Below are positions 21,807 through 30,529 of a stretch of 33,293 bases of DNA, one piece after another (position 1 is the stretch's first letter; every line of letters begins with the position of its first letter). Position numbers and translations under genes: made by a program. The stretch is from Candidatus Moraniibacteriota bacterium (GTDB taxonomy: Bacteria; Patescibacteriota; Minisyncoccia; Moranbacterales; GCA-2747515). The notes under the pieces were generated by a model. That model searched no databases. It worked only from the letters and a program-made list of their open reading frames with translations, and was not told where the DNA came from. The DNA lies in contig CAMZLB010000062.1 of NCBI GenBank assembly GCA_947311515.1, positions 1-33,293 of the forward strand. Reading direction: 5' to 3'.

Positions 21807-23309
21807 TTATTTAAGTATAGTATCTATTAAGAAATGCATTGTTTCCATACTAGTAGATAAAAATAATTTATTATCTATAATTGCATAATCTATTGATTTA
21901 TTGGTTCCATCTTTGAAATTAAAAAATCTTATAGCATGAGAGCTGTATCGACTATTTTCAAATCCAATATCAGATCGTGAAGGCAATGTTTCTATAAATA
22001 GAGGCTTTAAGCTATCTACTAATTTTGTTTCATAATCCTTAAGTTCCTTCTCTAAGATCATTTCATCCAATGAGTCAATGACTATACTAAACCGAGTAAC
22101 TAATGTTGCTGGACTTCTGTATGCATATATTGTAAAATCATTACCTAGATTAGAAAATATCGTCTCTGATAATGTTAAATTAATCATTGTAGCAAAGGCT
22201 CTAAAAGAAAGATTTTTCTCGTCTTTTGTGGTAATAATAAATGGTATAAGATTAGAGTTATTTTCTTTTTCTAAAACTTTAGTTATTTCCTTTAAGCTCT
22301 GAGAAAAATCTGTAACTGCACTAGATACACTTTGAATTTTTATGTAATTAGGAGATATTAATGAATACGTACTAGATTCTTTATTGTCATTGGAATTATT
22401 TTTTATTCTGTTCTGAATATTAACTATGGGATTTTTTACAGGAATTTCAATTTCTATACCAATTTTCTCTAACAAATTAGTTATCATGTTGGATTTACCA
22501 TTGAACCAAAACCAGCCTACAACGCCACCTAAAATAATTATAATTAAAAAAAATACAATGAATAGCTTTAGGAAATTAAATGAAGATTTTTTATTTGAAT
22601 AATTTGTCTTATCATTATATTGTTTTTTATTTAAGTTCAAAGAAAAGGAGGGTGCTGATGTATCTGTAAGTTTTGATAAATTGCTCTTAGCTAAATTATC
22701 TTCATACTCTTTTTTTACATCATATAAAGGATCATATAAAGGTTTAACTGTATTTTTTTCTTGCAATTTCTCTCTCTTCTGCTCTAATTCAAATGTTGTG
22801 GTATCGATATCTTTAGGTGTGGTCTGTTTTAGATTGTCTATGCCAAACTTCATTTTTTGACTAGTGTCAATTTTATAATTATCTTCTATAATAGGTTCTC
22901 CAAAAAAAGATTCTTTTTTCTTATTTGAGTTTTGTGTTATGGTGTCCTGTTGCCTTAAGGTTATGTCCATCTTTGTTTCTTCGGCTAATCCTTTTTTTAA
23001 ATTTATTTCTGATGCTATTTCATGTCTTTCTGTTTTTATAGCTTCTACATTTTCATATTTTTTAGACAATGAAGCTAGTTCTTTTTTTGTATTATTTTTT
23101 TTGAATGAGAATATGGATTTTTTATCATTTGTACTTTTTGTTAAAAATGGACTTAAGGTAGAATTTATGTTACTTTTCACGGCTTTCGATGGTTTTTTTA
23201 AAAACTTTTCATCTATATCATCTTGCATTGTATGAACAACAAAACTATCCGAAGTAAATCTCTTACTATGCGGATTTTCTATTTCTTTTTTATTTTTAAA
23301 TCCCAACAT
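21807..23309 (-). CDS. Single-pass membrane protein, function unknown
   Basis: A 500-residue protein that I do not recognise. Residues 1-245 are polar, lysine/serine/asparagine-rich and likely disordered, on the cytoplasmic side. One membrane helix lies at about 247-269 (FLKLFIVFFLIIIILGGVVG). The C-terminal 230 residues look folded: ISPNYIKIQSVSSAVTDFSQ, LTLSETIFSNLGNDFTIYAY, VIDSLDEMILEKELKDYETK and DYAIIDNKLFLSTSMETMHF, with alternating strand and helix. The layout is a bitopic protein with an outer domain. It is the first gene of the block with the methyltransferase, solute-binding and pilin-like proteins, suggesting a joint envelope function. Confidence 0.55.
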   Translation of the reverse strand: MLGFKNKKEIENPHSKRFTSDSFVVHTMQDDIDEKFLKKPSKAVKSNINSTLSPFLTKSTNDKKSIFSFKKNNTKKELASLSKKYENVEAIKTERHEIASEINLKKGLAEETKMDITLRQQDTITQNSNKKKESFFGEPIIEDNYKIDTSQKMKFGIDNLKQTTPKDIDTTTFELEQKREKLQEKNTVKPLYDPLYDVKKEYEDNLAKSNLSKLTDTSAPSFSLNLNKKQYNDKTNYSNKKSSFNFLKLFIVFFLIIIILGGVVGWFWFNGKSNMITNLLEKIGIEIEIPVKNPIVNIQNRIKNNSNDNKESSTYSLISPNYIKIQSVSSAVTDFSQSLKEITKVLEKENNSNLIPFIITTKDEKNLSFRAFATMINLTLSETIFSNLGNDFTIYAYRSPATLVTRFSIVIDSLDEMILEKELKDYETKLVDSLKPLFIETLPSRSDIGFENSRYSSHAIRFFNFKDGTNKSIDYAIIDNKLFLSTSMETMHFLIDTILK

Positions 23310-23716
23310 AATTAAAAAGTTTTATATTTATATACAGAAGTTAAAATCATATTTAAATTATAGCACAAGTTAAAAAACATGCCTATTTTAAACTTTAGTT
23401 CAAGTAAAGGTGATAAAACTTCATAATTTAGTTTTATTTTTTACATTTAGAAAATGCAAAATCTCTATAAATATGAATTCATTTTTTAAATTTTATTATT
23501 TTCAGTTACTTTTGTAGTTTCTTCTCAAGTTAAAAATAGTTATATTATATAAAACATGAATAAAATATGTTCTTATAGTAGTATAGGTAATCAAGGGTAT
23601 ATTTAAAATTTTAGATATATTAGCTTAAATAGTAGATTCTAGATAGAGATAAATATTAAAACAAGAGACTTTTATTTGTGAAGTCTCTTGTTTTATCTTT
23701 TTGCTAACGATTAAGT
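23310..23716. other. Intergenic region between pnp end and membrane-protein gene
   Basis: An A/T-rich stretch without a gene. It must hold the promoter of the minus-strand envelope operon, but no convincing -35/-10 pair stood out. Its left end (higher A/T) has no clear repeats; its right end has the terminator described separately. Confidence 0.5.
23658..23694 (-). terminator. Terminator of pnp
   Basis: A 14-bp perfect stem, AAAACAAGAGACTT (23658-23671) with AAGTCTCTTGTTTT (23681-23694), with a nine-base loop. It lies 23 bp after the pnp stop. The stem ends in T-tracts on both strands, so it can stop transcription in both directions. Confidence 0.9.
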
Positions 23717-25939
23717 CTAAAGACCTAATTCATCTTCCAAATCTTTTTGAATATCTTTGACTACTGTCTTGGACTGATCTTCTTTTTTTATAAGTGCTTT
23801 TCGTGATAAATTTATTCTTCCTTTGTTATCAATTTCTATTACCCTAACTTTCACAATATCTCCCTCTTTAATTACATCAGTAACTTTTTCCACTCTCCTA
23901 TGTTCCAATTCCGAAATATGTACAAGTCCATCTTGACCAGGTAAAAGCTCCACAAATGCACCAAAATCCATAATCCTAACAACCCTTCCTTCATAGGTCT
24001 CCCCGACTTCCACTGTTTTTGTCAAGTTTATAATCCACTGCTGTGCTCTTTCTCCACCATCACCATCAGGTGCAGTTATAAATACACTTCCATCATCTTC
24101 TATATCAATTGACGCATTAGTTTCTTCTATGATCTTATTGATCGTTTCTCCACCCTTACCAATAACGTCTCTTATTTTTTCTGGATCAATTTTCATAGAT
24201 ATGATTCTTGGGGCATATTTAGATAATTCACTATTGACTTCTGGAATAGTTTTTAGCATCTCTCCTAATATATGTGCTCTACCAACATTGGCTTGTTTTA
24301 TAGCAGATGTGAGCATCTCTATAGTAACACCATCCAGCTTAACATCCATTTGAAGAGCAGTTATGCCTTTTTCTGAACCAGCTACTTTTAAATCCATATC
24401 CCCATAATGATCTTCAGCTCCTTGAATATCTGACAGTATTTTAAATTCACTTTTATCTTTACTAGTAATCATACCCATGGCAATTCCACTAACTGGTCTA
24501 ATAATTGGAACTCCTGCATGCATAAGAGATAAAGTTGAACCACAAACGCTAGCCATGGAGCTAGAGCCATTTGACTCCATAACTTCAGAGACTAATAATA
24601 CAGTATATGGAAAATCTTCTCTAGTTGGTATAACTGGAACTAAAGCTTTTTCTGCTAGTGCTCCATGTCCTATTTCTCTACGTCCAGGACCTCTGTTTGG
24701 TCTAATCTCTCCTACGCAATATGCTGGAAAATTATAGTGATGTATATAATGCTTTTTTATATCAACTTCCATAGTATCAATAATTTGATGATCACCTGGA
24801 GCTCCCAGAGTTGTAACATTCAAAACTTGAGTTTCTCCTCTAGTGAATACACCACTTCCATGTGGTCGTTCCAAAACTCCAACTTCACAAGTAATTTGCC
24901 TAATTTCTGCAAGTTCGCGTTTATCTGGTCTTTTATCAAAACGCAAAATATTTTCATGAACTATATCATCAGCAACCTCATCAAATACTAATTCAAAAGC
25001 ATCATTAAATAATTCTGGAACATTATCTCCAAATGCAATTAAGGCTGCTTCTTTTGTTGCTTCTTTTACTATATTAGTTTTTTCTTTTATTTCTATTTTA
25101 GTACCATAAAGCGCTTCTTCTAGACCTAGTTCCAAAGCTTTTTTACGAATAATATTCTCTTGACTTTCTTCAAGTTGCATAAGAAATGGTTCTGATTTCT
25201 CTTTTCCAATTTCTTGTCTAATTTTTCCTATAAAGTCTGATATTTCTGAAATAACTTTTTGTCCAGCTTCAAATGCTCGAATAATATCCTCATCAGAAAC
25301 TTCATTTGCTCCAGCTTCTACCATATTTATCATTTTACCAGTTCCCGCAAGAACTAAATTTAGAGTGCTTTTTTCTAAGTCTGATTTGATAGGATTTATA
25401 ATGATTTCTCCATCAATTATACCAACACGCACTGAAGCAACTGGTCCACCCCAAGGAATATCACTTACAGACAAAGCAGTGGATGCTGCTATTACACTAA
25501 GAGTATCGGGATCATTCTCACCATCAAATGACTGTGCTGATACAGTAACCTGTACATCATTTCTCATTCGTCCATTAAAAAGTGGTCTGATAGTACGGTC
25601 TACTACACGTCCAGTTAATACAGCTTCATCGCTTGGACGTCCTTCTCTTTTTATAAATCGAGAACCTTTTATTTTGCCAGCAGCGTAATACTTTTCTTCA
25701 TAGTCTACCATAAGTGGAAAATAGGAACGAGCAAATCCCATACCTTTACTCATAACAGCAGTTCCCATCACTTGAGTATCTCCGTATCTCACGGTAACTG
25801 AGCCATTTGCTTGTTTTGCCCACCAACCACTTTCAATTATCAAATCACGCCCAGCAACATCTAACGTCCATGTTTTTTTATTTATCATACTATAAGGTTT
25901 TGATTCATCTTTTTTGTATAAATCGAGATATCTTTTCAT
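23717..25939 (-). CDS. pnp: Polyribonucleotide nucleotidyltransferase (PNPase)
   Basis: 3'-to-5' phosphorolytic exoribonuclease and a core part of RNA turnover. Two RNase PH-type domains are present: the first with SGWWAKQANGSVTVRYGDT and FIKREGRPSDEAVLTGR, the second with RPDKRELAEIR, HGSGVFTRGETQ and MASVCGSTLSLMHAG. A KH domain with VIGKGGETIN follows (about residues 590-650), then an S1 domain (about 655-725, YEGRVVRIMDFGAFVE), for a full length of 740. I took the ATG at 25939. An upstream TTG (25951) is less likely, and the ATG at 25888, just before the conserved KTW segment, is a real alternative that gives 723 residues. The gene stands alone with its own terminator. Confidence 0.95.
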   Translation of the reverse strand: MKRYLDLYKKDESKPYSMINKKTWTLDVAGRDLIIESGWWAKQANGSVTVRYGDTQVMGTAVMSKGMGFARSYFPLMVDYEEKYYAAGKIKGSRFIKREGRPSDEAVLTGRVVDRTIRPLFNGRMRNDVQVTVSAQSFDGENDPDTLSVIAASTALSVSDIPWGGPVASVRVGIIDGEIIINPIKSDLEKSTLNLVLAGTGKMINMVEAGANEVSDEDIIRAFEAGQKVISEISDFIGKIRQEIGKEKSEPFLMQLEESQENIIRKKALELGLEEALYGTKIEIKEKTNIVKEATKEAALIAFGDNVPELFNDAFELVFDEVADDIVHENILRFDKRPDKRELAEIRQITCEVGVLERPHGSGVFTRGETQVLNVTTLGAPGDHQIIDTMEVDIKKHYIHHYNFPAYCVGEIRPNRGPGRREIGHGALAEKALVPVIPTREDFPYTVLLVSEVMESNGSSSMASVCGSTLSLMHAGVPIIRPVSGIAMGMITSKDKSEFKILSDIQGAEDHYGDMDLKVAGSEKGITALQMDVKLDGVTIEMLTSAIKQANVGRAHILGEMLKTIPEVNSELSKYAPRIISMKIDPEKIRDVIGKGGETINKIIEETNASIDIEDDGSVFITAPDGDGGERAQQWIINLTKTVEVGETYEGRVVRIMDFGAFVELLPGQDGLVHISELEHRRVEKVTDVIKEGDIVKVRVIEIDNKGRINLSRKALIKKEDQSKTVVKDIQKDLEDELGL

Positions 25940-25951
25940 ATTTATTGTCAA

Positions 25952-26348
25952 CTTATCTTGAAAATAAACAAAAAAGATTTCTCCACATTATACAAATTAA
26001 TATGAATTAATTAATTTACTCAATATTTTTATAGAGTATGTATACATAATGTCATTATTTAATAAAAAAGTCAATCAAATGTACATTATCGTTAATTACC
26101 AATAGAAGTGCTATATTAGTAATAACTTAAAATTGATTATGGTAAAAATTGGAAAATTTATCCATATTTTTATTTATGTATAAGTTCAGGAGTTTGAAAA
26201 TGTAAATAACACTAGGATTTTTTGCAAATAATATCTTCTAATTTTATATCAAAAATGTTACACTTAAAATAGTGAGTTTATCCCGTATAAGATTTTAATT
26301 AAAATCTTTATTAAAGGATATCCTTAGTTAATAAAGAATGAAAATATT
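25952..26348. other. Divergent intergenic region between pnp and the MazG-like gene
   Basis: No gene is seen. It must carry promoters in both directions, but no strong hexamer pair is obvious. The end next to the MazG-like gene holds two palindromes, described separately. Confidence 0.5.
26289..26336 (+). promoter_or_regulatory. Two overlapping palindromes just upstream of the MazG-like gene
   Basis: The 20-base stretch 26289-26308 (AAGATTTTAA then its exact complement) is a perfect palindrome. It is followed by CTTTATTAA (26306-26314) pairing with TTAATAAAG (26328-26336) around the self-complementary AGGATATCCT (26315-26324). The two compete for bases 26306-26308. They end 13 bases before the start codon, where they could act as operators or as leader hairpins. 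Confidence 0.5.
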
Positions 26349-26678
26349 ATGAAATTTAGTGAATATCAAGAAAAGTCTCGTATAACAGCATTGTATCCAG
26401 ATAAAGATAATAACTTTATTTATCCAACACTTGGACTTGTGGGTGAATCAGGTGAAATCGCAGAAAAAATTAAAAAGGTTATCAGAGATAACGATGGTAA
26501 AATGACAGATGAGAAAAAAATAGAAATAGGTAAGGAGCTCGGTGATGTGCTTTGGTATATATCACAACTCGCAACAGAGTTAGGTATTGATTTGAATGAT
26601 GTGGCACAAGGTAATATTGATAAATTGTATAGCAGAATGGATAGGGGTGTGATACAAGGCAGTGGTGATAATAGGTAG
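26349..26678 (+). CDS. MazG-like nucleotide pyrophosphohydrolase
   Basis: A 109-residue single-domain all-alpha NTP pyrophosphohydrolase of the MazG type. The metal-binding acidic residues are in place: GLVGESGEIAEKIKKVI gives the E-x-x-E pair and ELGDVLWYISQLA gives the E-x-x-D pair. A C-terminal helix (LNDVAQGNIDKLYSR) follows. Such enzymes cut nucleoside triphosphates to monophosphates to clean or lower the pool. It is alone in its unit, next to a double palindrome upstream and a hairpin downstream. The substrate, a normal or damaged dNTP, is not known. Confidence 0.9.
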   Translation: MKFSEYQEKSRITALYPDKDNNFIYPTLGLVGESGEIAEKIKKVIRDNDGKMTDEKKIEIGKELGDVLWYISQLATELGIDLNDVAQGNIDKLYSRMDRGVIQGSGDNR

Positions 26679-26761
26679 TTCAGATAAGATTGCTGTAATA
26701 GCAAGAACTAGTGGATAAGTAATGAAAGAAGCGTGAAATAAAGATGGTTTTAATTTTAAAT

Positions 26762-26791
26762 ACAAATCAACCTTTGACTAGGCTGATTTGT
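26762..26791 (+). terminator. Hairpin after the MazG-like gene
   Basis: ACAAATCA (26762-26769) pairs with TGATTTGT (26784-26791), and CCT with AGG inside. It is a well-formed hairpin without a T-run, 83 bp beyond the stop. Confidence 0.5.
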
Positions 26792-26835
26792 GAGTTAGGT
26801 AAGTTTATTTATTGGTTTGTTTTGCAAATATTACT

Positions 26836-26990
26836 TTAGGAGAGATTGCAAAACTAATTTGTTAGTAAAAATTAACAAAATAGATCTAAAATATGTTTCA
26901 CAAAGATTTTATTTATAGGGTTTTTGTAAGTTGTATTTTAAGAAAAACAACAAAAATAATAATTTTTATAGTTTTGTAGGTATTTCTTAG
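26836..26990. repeat. MITE-like element, copy 2
   Basis: The second, slightly longer copy of the element at 5409-5545. The blocks TTAGTAAAAATTAA (26862-26875) and TATAGGGTTTTTGTAA (from about 26915) are shared at 20 of 21 and 25 of 26 positions when their surroundings are included. The left end TTAGGAGAGATTGCAAAACTA resembles the complement of the right end, which contains TAGTTTTGTAGG. The right end runs into the promoter region of the next gene (TATAAT at 27007-27012). Confidence 0.6.
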
Positions 26991-27041
26991 TGTAAAAATA
27001 ACATGATATAATTAAGTCATAATTATTTAAGATTTCATATA

Positions 27042-27101
27042 ATGGTTTTGATTACAATGATAATAGTTTTAATGGTTTTGATTACAATGATAATAGTTTT
27101 A
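27042..27101 (+). repeat. Perfect 30-bp tandem duplication at a gene start
   Basis: Bases 27042-27071 are repeated exactly at 27072-27101. Each copy begins with an ATG and encodes [10 protein letters not shown], so the gene has two equivalent starts and a doubled hydrophobic N-terminus. Perfect identity implies a recent slippage or recombination event. Confidence 0.95.
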
Positions 27102-29057
27102 GCTGTTATGTATTTTGTATTGAAATCCAGATTTGACTCTTTGGAATATAAAATTGATAGACTTAATGATTTTATAAGTAATTTAAATGAGAGTAATATT
27201 GGCAATACACAGACAAAGTCAATGTCTTCAGAAGATTATCAAAAACAGTTAGTAAGTAAAAATCAACAAATAGACAATACAACATTAAATAAATTGCAGC
27301 AAATAAAAAAAATACAAGATAACACTGCATTAGAATATGAAGAATATGGAGTGAATAGTATATCAAATGTGCAAAAAGTACCCAATTTAAATACTGTACA
27401 AAATGAAAATATCAGAAAATTACCAAAACAAGAAAAAGTAGAATTACCTAAGGCTAAAAAAGAGGATGGTGTATTTACTCGTTTTATAAAATGGCTAAGA
27501 GAGGATTGGCCTATGAAAATTGGAGGATTTCTAGTGATTTTAGCTACTGGATGGTTTGTGACTTATGCAGCTGAACAGGGTTGGCTAAGCGAAATTGCAC
27601 GTGTTGTACTTGGATATTTATTTGGTATTGCAACTCTGACATATGGATCAATTCGATCAAAAACTGTTCGATTACAGGGAAATGTATTTATAATTATAGG
27701 TGTTGCTGCGATATTTATTTCTACACTTGCAGGAGTAAATTTTCCAACTGTGTCACTTTCTGAAATTGCTGCATTATTTGTGATGTTTATAACAGTAGGA
27801 TTCGTTTCTCTTTTAGCTCTTAATCAACGGAATATAAATCTTTCAGGATCCACAATATTCTTCGGCGCTACTGTGCCACTATTCTTTTTTGATGCACTAG
27901 ACATAGATATAATATTTTTGTATCTATTGATTCTCACATTAGGTACTTTGTGGATTGTTGCTAAGTCTAATTGGAGATCCCTCACTCTTATGATGCTCGT
28001 TGTTGTTATGTTTTATGCTGTGGGACATGCTATTACAACTGGAGATGAAATTTCCATACTAAAAAATATGGTAGTATCTATAATATTTGCTTCTGTGTTT
28101 TATGGTGCAAATGTAGTAGCCATAGTAAAAACCAAAAAAATAAAGCCTATTGATATTGTAACAGCGATTGGGAATGGAATTTTGTACATGACACTAACAC
28201 TTATGTTCTCACCAGAGTATTTAGAAGTTTTCTTTCTTTTATTTGGTGTGATGATGTTCTCTACTGCTTCATATGTAATATTTCGATATTCAAAGTCACA
28301 AGGTCCTACTGTGATATATGGAGTAATATCCTTTATACTTCTAGTTATTGCAACAGCAATTCAGTTTGAAAATGAGACATCCGTATTTACAATTGCACTC
28401 ACAATAGAATTTACAGCCTTAGTGTTACTTATGATTTATAGCTTACGTCAAAAAATAACAAATTTATTTAAAATATTTAGCATAATTTTGTATTTATTTC
28501 CAATGCTTTTTGTTTTAGCTCGTATAGGGGATCTTTTTGATTTTATAGGTGGTTTGCCATTTAACTCATTGAATGACATGTGGTTGAAGTCATATTATAG
28601 ATATAATTCTTTTGAAGATGTTGTTATGGATTTATTTGTAGTTTTTGTAGCATGTTTGACTACATTTTTAATTGCGGGTTCTATTACTAAGTTCATAGGA
28701 TTTAAAGAAAATCTTATTTATATGCGTATATTTGCGTACTTTGGAGGAATTATTACAATTACTTTAATTTGGCTTTCTACTCATGTTTTTTTGCATTCCT
28801 ATCAGGACATAGCTTCATTTTTGTCACTCTTTATATTTACGATATTGGGTGTTGGATTTTATGTATTAGGATTCAAGGTAAGTCATAAAGCATATCGTGT
28901 ACTTGGAATCATATTATTTAGCATAGTTCTCCTTAGAATATTTTTTGTGGAATTTTGGGATATGGATATGCCTGTCAAGATTTTTACTGCATTTATTCTG
29001 GGAGCACTTTTTATATCTACTGCGTTTTTTGCAAAATTTAGTTCAGATAATAAATAA
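27042..29057 (+). CDS. DUF2339 multi-pass membrane protein
   Basis: A 671-residue protein with an N-terminal membrane helix and a short charged coiled-coil and linker (about 35-145, rich in Lys/Gln/Asn). About 15-18 packed membrane helices then fill the rest, beginning at [25 protein letters not shown]-x-K-IGGFLV, followed by a first helix ending YAAEQGWLS, is typical of the DUF2339 family, whose function is unknown. The start at 27042 is doubled by the tandem repeat; starting at the second ATG (27072) gives 661 residues. It is followed after 17 bp by a secreted protein. In other bacteria DUF2339 genes often sit beside DUF3999 genes, which supports a joint cell-envelope role. Confidence 0.8.
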   Translation: MVLITMIIVLMVLITMIIVLAVMYFVLKSRFDSLEYKIDRLNDFISNLNESNIGNTQTKSMSSEDYQKQLVSKNQQIDNTTLNKLQQIKKIQDNTALEYEEYGVNSISNVQKVPNLNTVQNENIRKLPKQEKVELPKAKKEDGVFTRFIKWLREDWPMKIGGFLVILATGWFVTYAAEQGWLSEIARVVLGYLFGIATLTYGSIRSKTVRLQGNVFIIIGVAAIFISTLAGVNFPTVSLSEIAALFVMFITVGFVSLLALNQRNINLSGSTIFFGATVPLFFFDALDIDIIFLYLLILTLGTLWIVAKSNWRSLTLMMLVVVMFYAVGHAITTGDEISILKNMVVSIIFASVFYGANVVAIVKTKKIKPIDIVTAIGNGILYMTLTLMFSPEYLEVFFLLFGVMMFSTASYVIFRYSKSQGPTVIYGVISFILLVIATAIQFENETSVFTIALTIEFTALVLLMIYSLRQKITNLFKIFSIILYLFPMLFVLARIGDLFDFIGGLPFNSLNDMWLKSYYRYNSFEDVVMDLFVVFVACLTTFLIAGSITKFIGFKENLIYMRIFAYFGGIITITLIWLSTHVFLHSYQDIASFLSLFIFTILGVGFYVLGFKVSHKAYRVLGIILFSIVLLRIFFVEFWDMDMPVKIFTAFILGALFISTAFFAKFSSDNK

Positions 29058-29074
29058 TTCAATTATACTTTTAT

Positions 29075-30268
29075 ATGAAACAAGCATCATTAATCTTTTT
29101 ATTTATTTTAATCTTTCCATTTTTTGTTTTAGCAGAATGTGAGAATGGAGAGTTGGACTGCATAATAGGTTCATTGCCTAAAGAGATAACATTTTTCAAA
29201 AATAAATCAGAAATAAATTTACCAACTATTCTCGTACCTCGTGTAGTAGAATTTTCTGTACCATTTGATAAAAATGTCGAAAATTCTTATTTGATAACTG
29301 ATAAGTTATCCGGAGAACCTGTTGCATCTGAGTTAGTGAAAAACAAGGATAAAAAAAGTATTAGTTTAAATATTAGAAATGCGAATAGTTTTCAAAATAT
29401 TATAAATTTACAAAATTTAGGTGATGGAAATTTAGATACATTTGCAGAATTTCAGTTTTCAGAAAAAAAGAATCAGAAGGGTGAAGTAATAGCAGATGTT
29501 GCAACATTTGATATAATTACTAGTCGCGAAATTGATACAGATAGATTGTATATTTATTTAGATAAGCAAACTAATGCTCCACAGAGTGTGCGTATATCCG
29601 TGATAGAAAATGGAAGAGAGCGTTTGCTACTTCCGCATAAAAATATGCGTAGTGCAAATATTTTATTTCCACGTATAAAATCAAATCATTTTCGCATAGA
29701 GATTAAATATACTGATATACTTCGTATAAGGCAAATTAAATTTATTGAATTTGGTGTTCAAGATTCAATAATTCAAAAAGTTAGATTTTTGGCTATTCCA
29801 AAACGAAAATATGATATTTATTATAATTCAGATAAATATCTAGAAATAGAAACAGGCGAGACTCCAAAATTATCCATAGAAAAGCATCCTCTAAAGACAG
29901 AGATAAAATATACATTAAATTCAATGTATAAAAAAGCTGATACAGATGGAGATTTTATAATAGACGATGTAGATAATTGCATAACAGTAAAAAATACAAA
30001 TCAAGAAGATAAGGATAAAAATGGTATAGGAGATGCTTGTGAAGATTTTGATAAAGATGGTGTGATTAATAGTGAAGATAACTGTCCAAATGTAGCAAAT
30101 AAATTACAAAAAGATACTGATATGGATAATAAGGGGGATGTGTGCGATATGAAGGAAAATAGAGTATTTGCAAAATATCCATGGTTACCAACTGTTACGA
30201 TAGTTATCGTAGGATTAATTGTGGCTATACTTATAATTATTACATTAAAAAAAGATAATATAAAATAA
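29075..30268 (+). CDS. Exported protein with thrombospondin type 3 repeats, C-terminally anchored
   Basis: A 397-residue protein with a signal peptide (cut near residue 21, LAEC) and a beta-rich region (about 30-280) whose middle ([21 protein letters not shown]) looks like a discoidin-type or DUF3999-like fold. Three or four thrombospondin type 3 calcium repeats follow at about 287-350 (DTDGDF...[42 protein letters not shown]). One membrane helix (about 370-391) and a short basic tail close it. It should stand on the outer face of the membrane, with the calcium repeats as a stiff stalk near it. It follows the DUF2339 gene by 17 bp, so the two are translated together. Confidence 0.8.
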   Translation: MKQASLIFLFILIFPFFVLAECENGELDCIIGSLPKEITFFKNKSEINLPTILVPRVVEFSVPFDKNVENSYLITDKLSGEPVASELVKNKDKKSISLNIRNANSFQNIINLQNLGDGNLDTFAEFQFSEKKNQKGEVIADVATFDIITSREIDTDRLYIYLDKQTNAPQSVRISVIENGRERLLLPHKNMRSANILFPRIKSNHFRIEIKYTDILRIRQIKFIEFGVQDSIIQKVRFLAIPKRKYDIYYNSDKYLEIETGETPKLSIEKHPLKTEIKYTLNSMYKKADTDGDFIIDDVDNCITVKNTNQEDKDKNGIGDACEDFDKDGVINSEDNCPNVANKLQKDTDMDNKGDVCDMKENRVFAKYPWLPTVTIVIVGLIVAILIIITLKKDNIK

Positions 30269-30420
30269 AATTCAGCAATTCCAAATAAATTGTTTAATAT
30301 TTTTTTGAATTTAGTAGACTTCTTGAAAAAAACTATGGAAATATTGTATTATATCTGTAAAAATATTCTATTTTTACAAGGTTTCAAATTTTTCATTATT
30401 ATATTTTGGAGATAAATAAA

Positions 30421-30469
30421 AATCCCGAGATTATTTTTGTAATTTTTTACAATTTATAATCAAGGGATT
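30421..30469. terminator. Bidirectional terminator-like hairpin between convergent genes
   Basis: A long imperfect palindrome. AATCCC (30421-30426) pairs with GGGATT (30464-30469), GATTAT (30429-30434) with ATAATC (30456-30461), and TGTAA with TTACA in the centre. It lies in the 260-bp gap (30269-30529) between two convergent genes, a stretch with no gene of its own. Confidence 0.65.
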
Positions 30470-30498
30470 ATTTAGCTAGTTATTATAAGCTAACTTTT

Positions 30499-30524
30499 AA
30501 AATGTGAGACGATGCTCACATTTT
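30499..30524 (-). terminator. Terminator of the CARDB gene
   Basis: A 10-bp perfect stem, AAAATGTGAG (30499-30508) with CTCACATTTT (30515-30524), with a six-base loop and a T-tract end on the minus strand. It begins five bases past the minus-strand stop codon. Confidence 0.8.
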
Positions 30525-30529
30525 GGATT

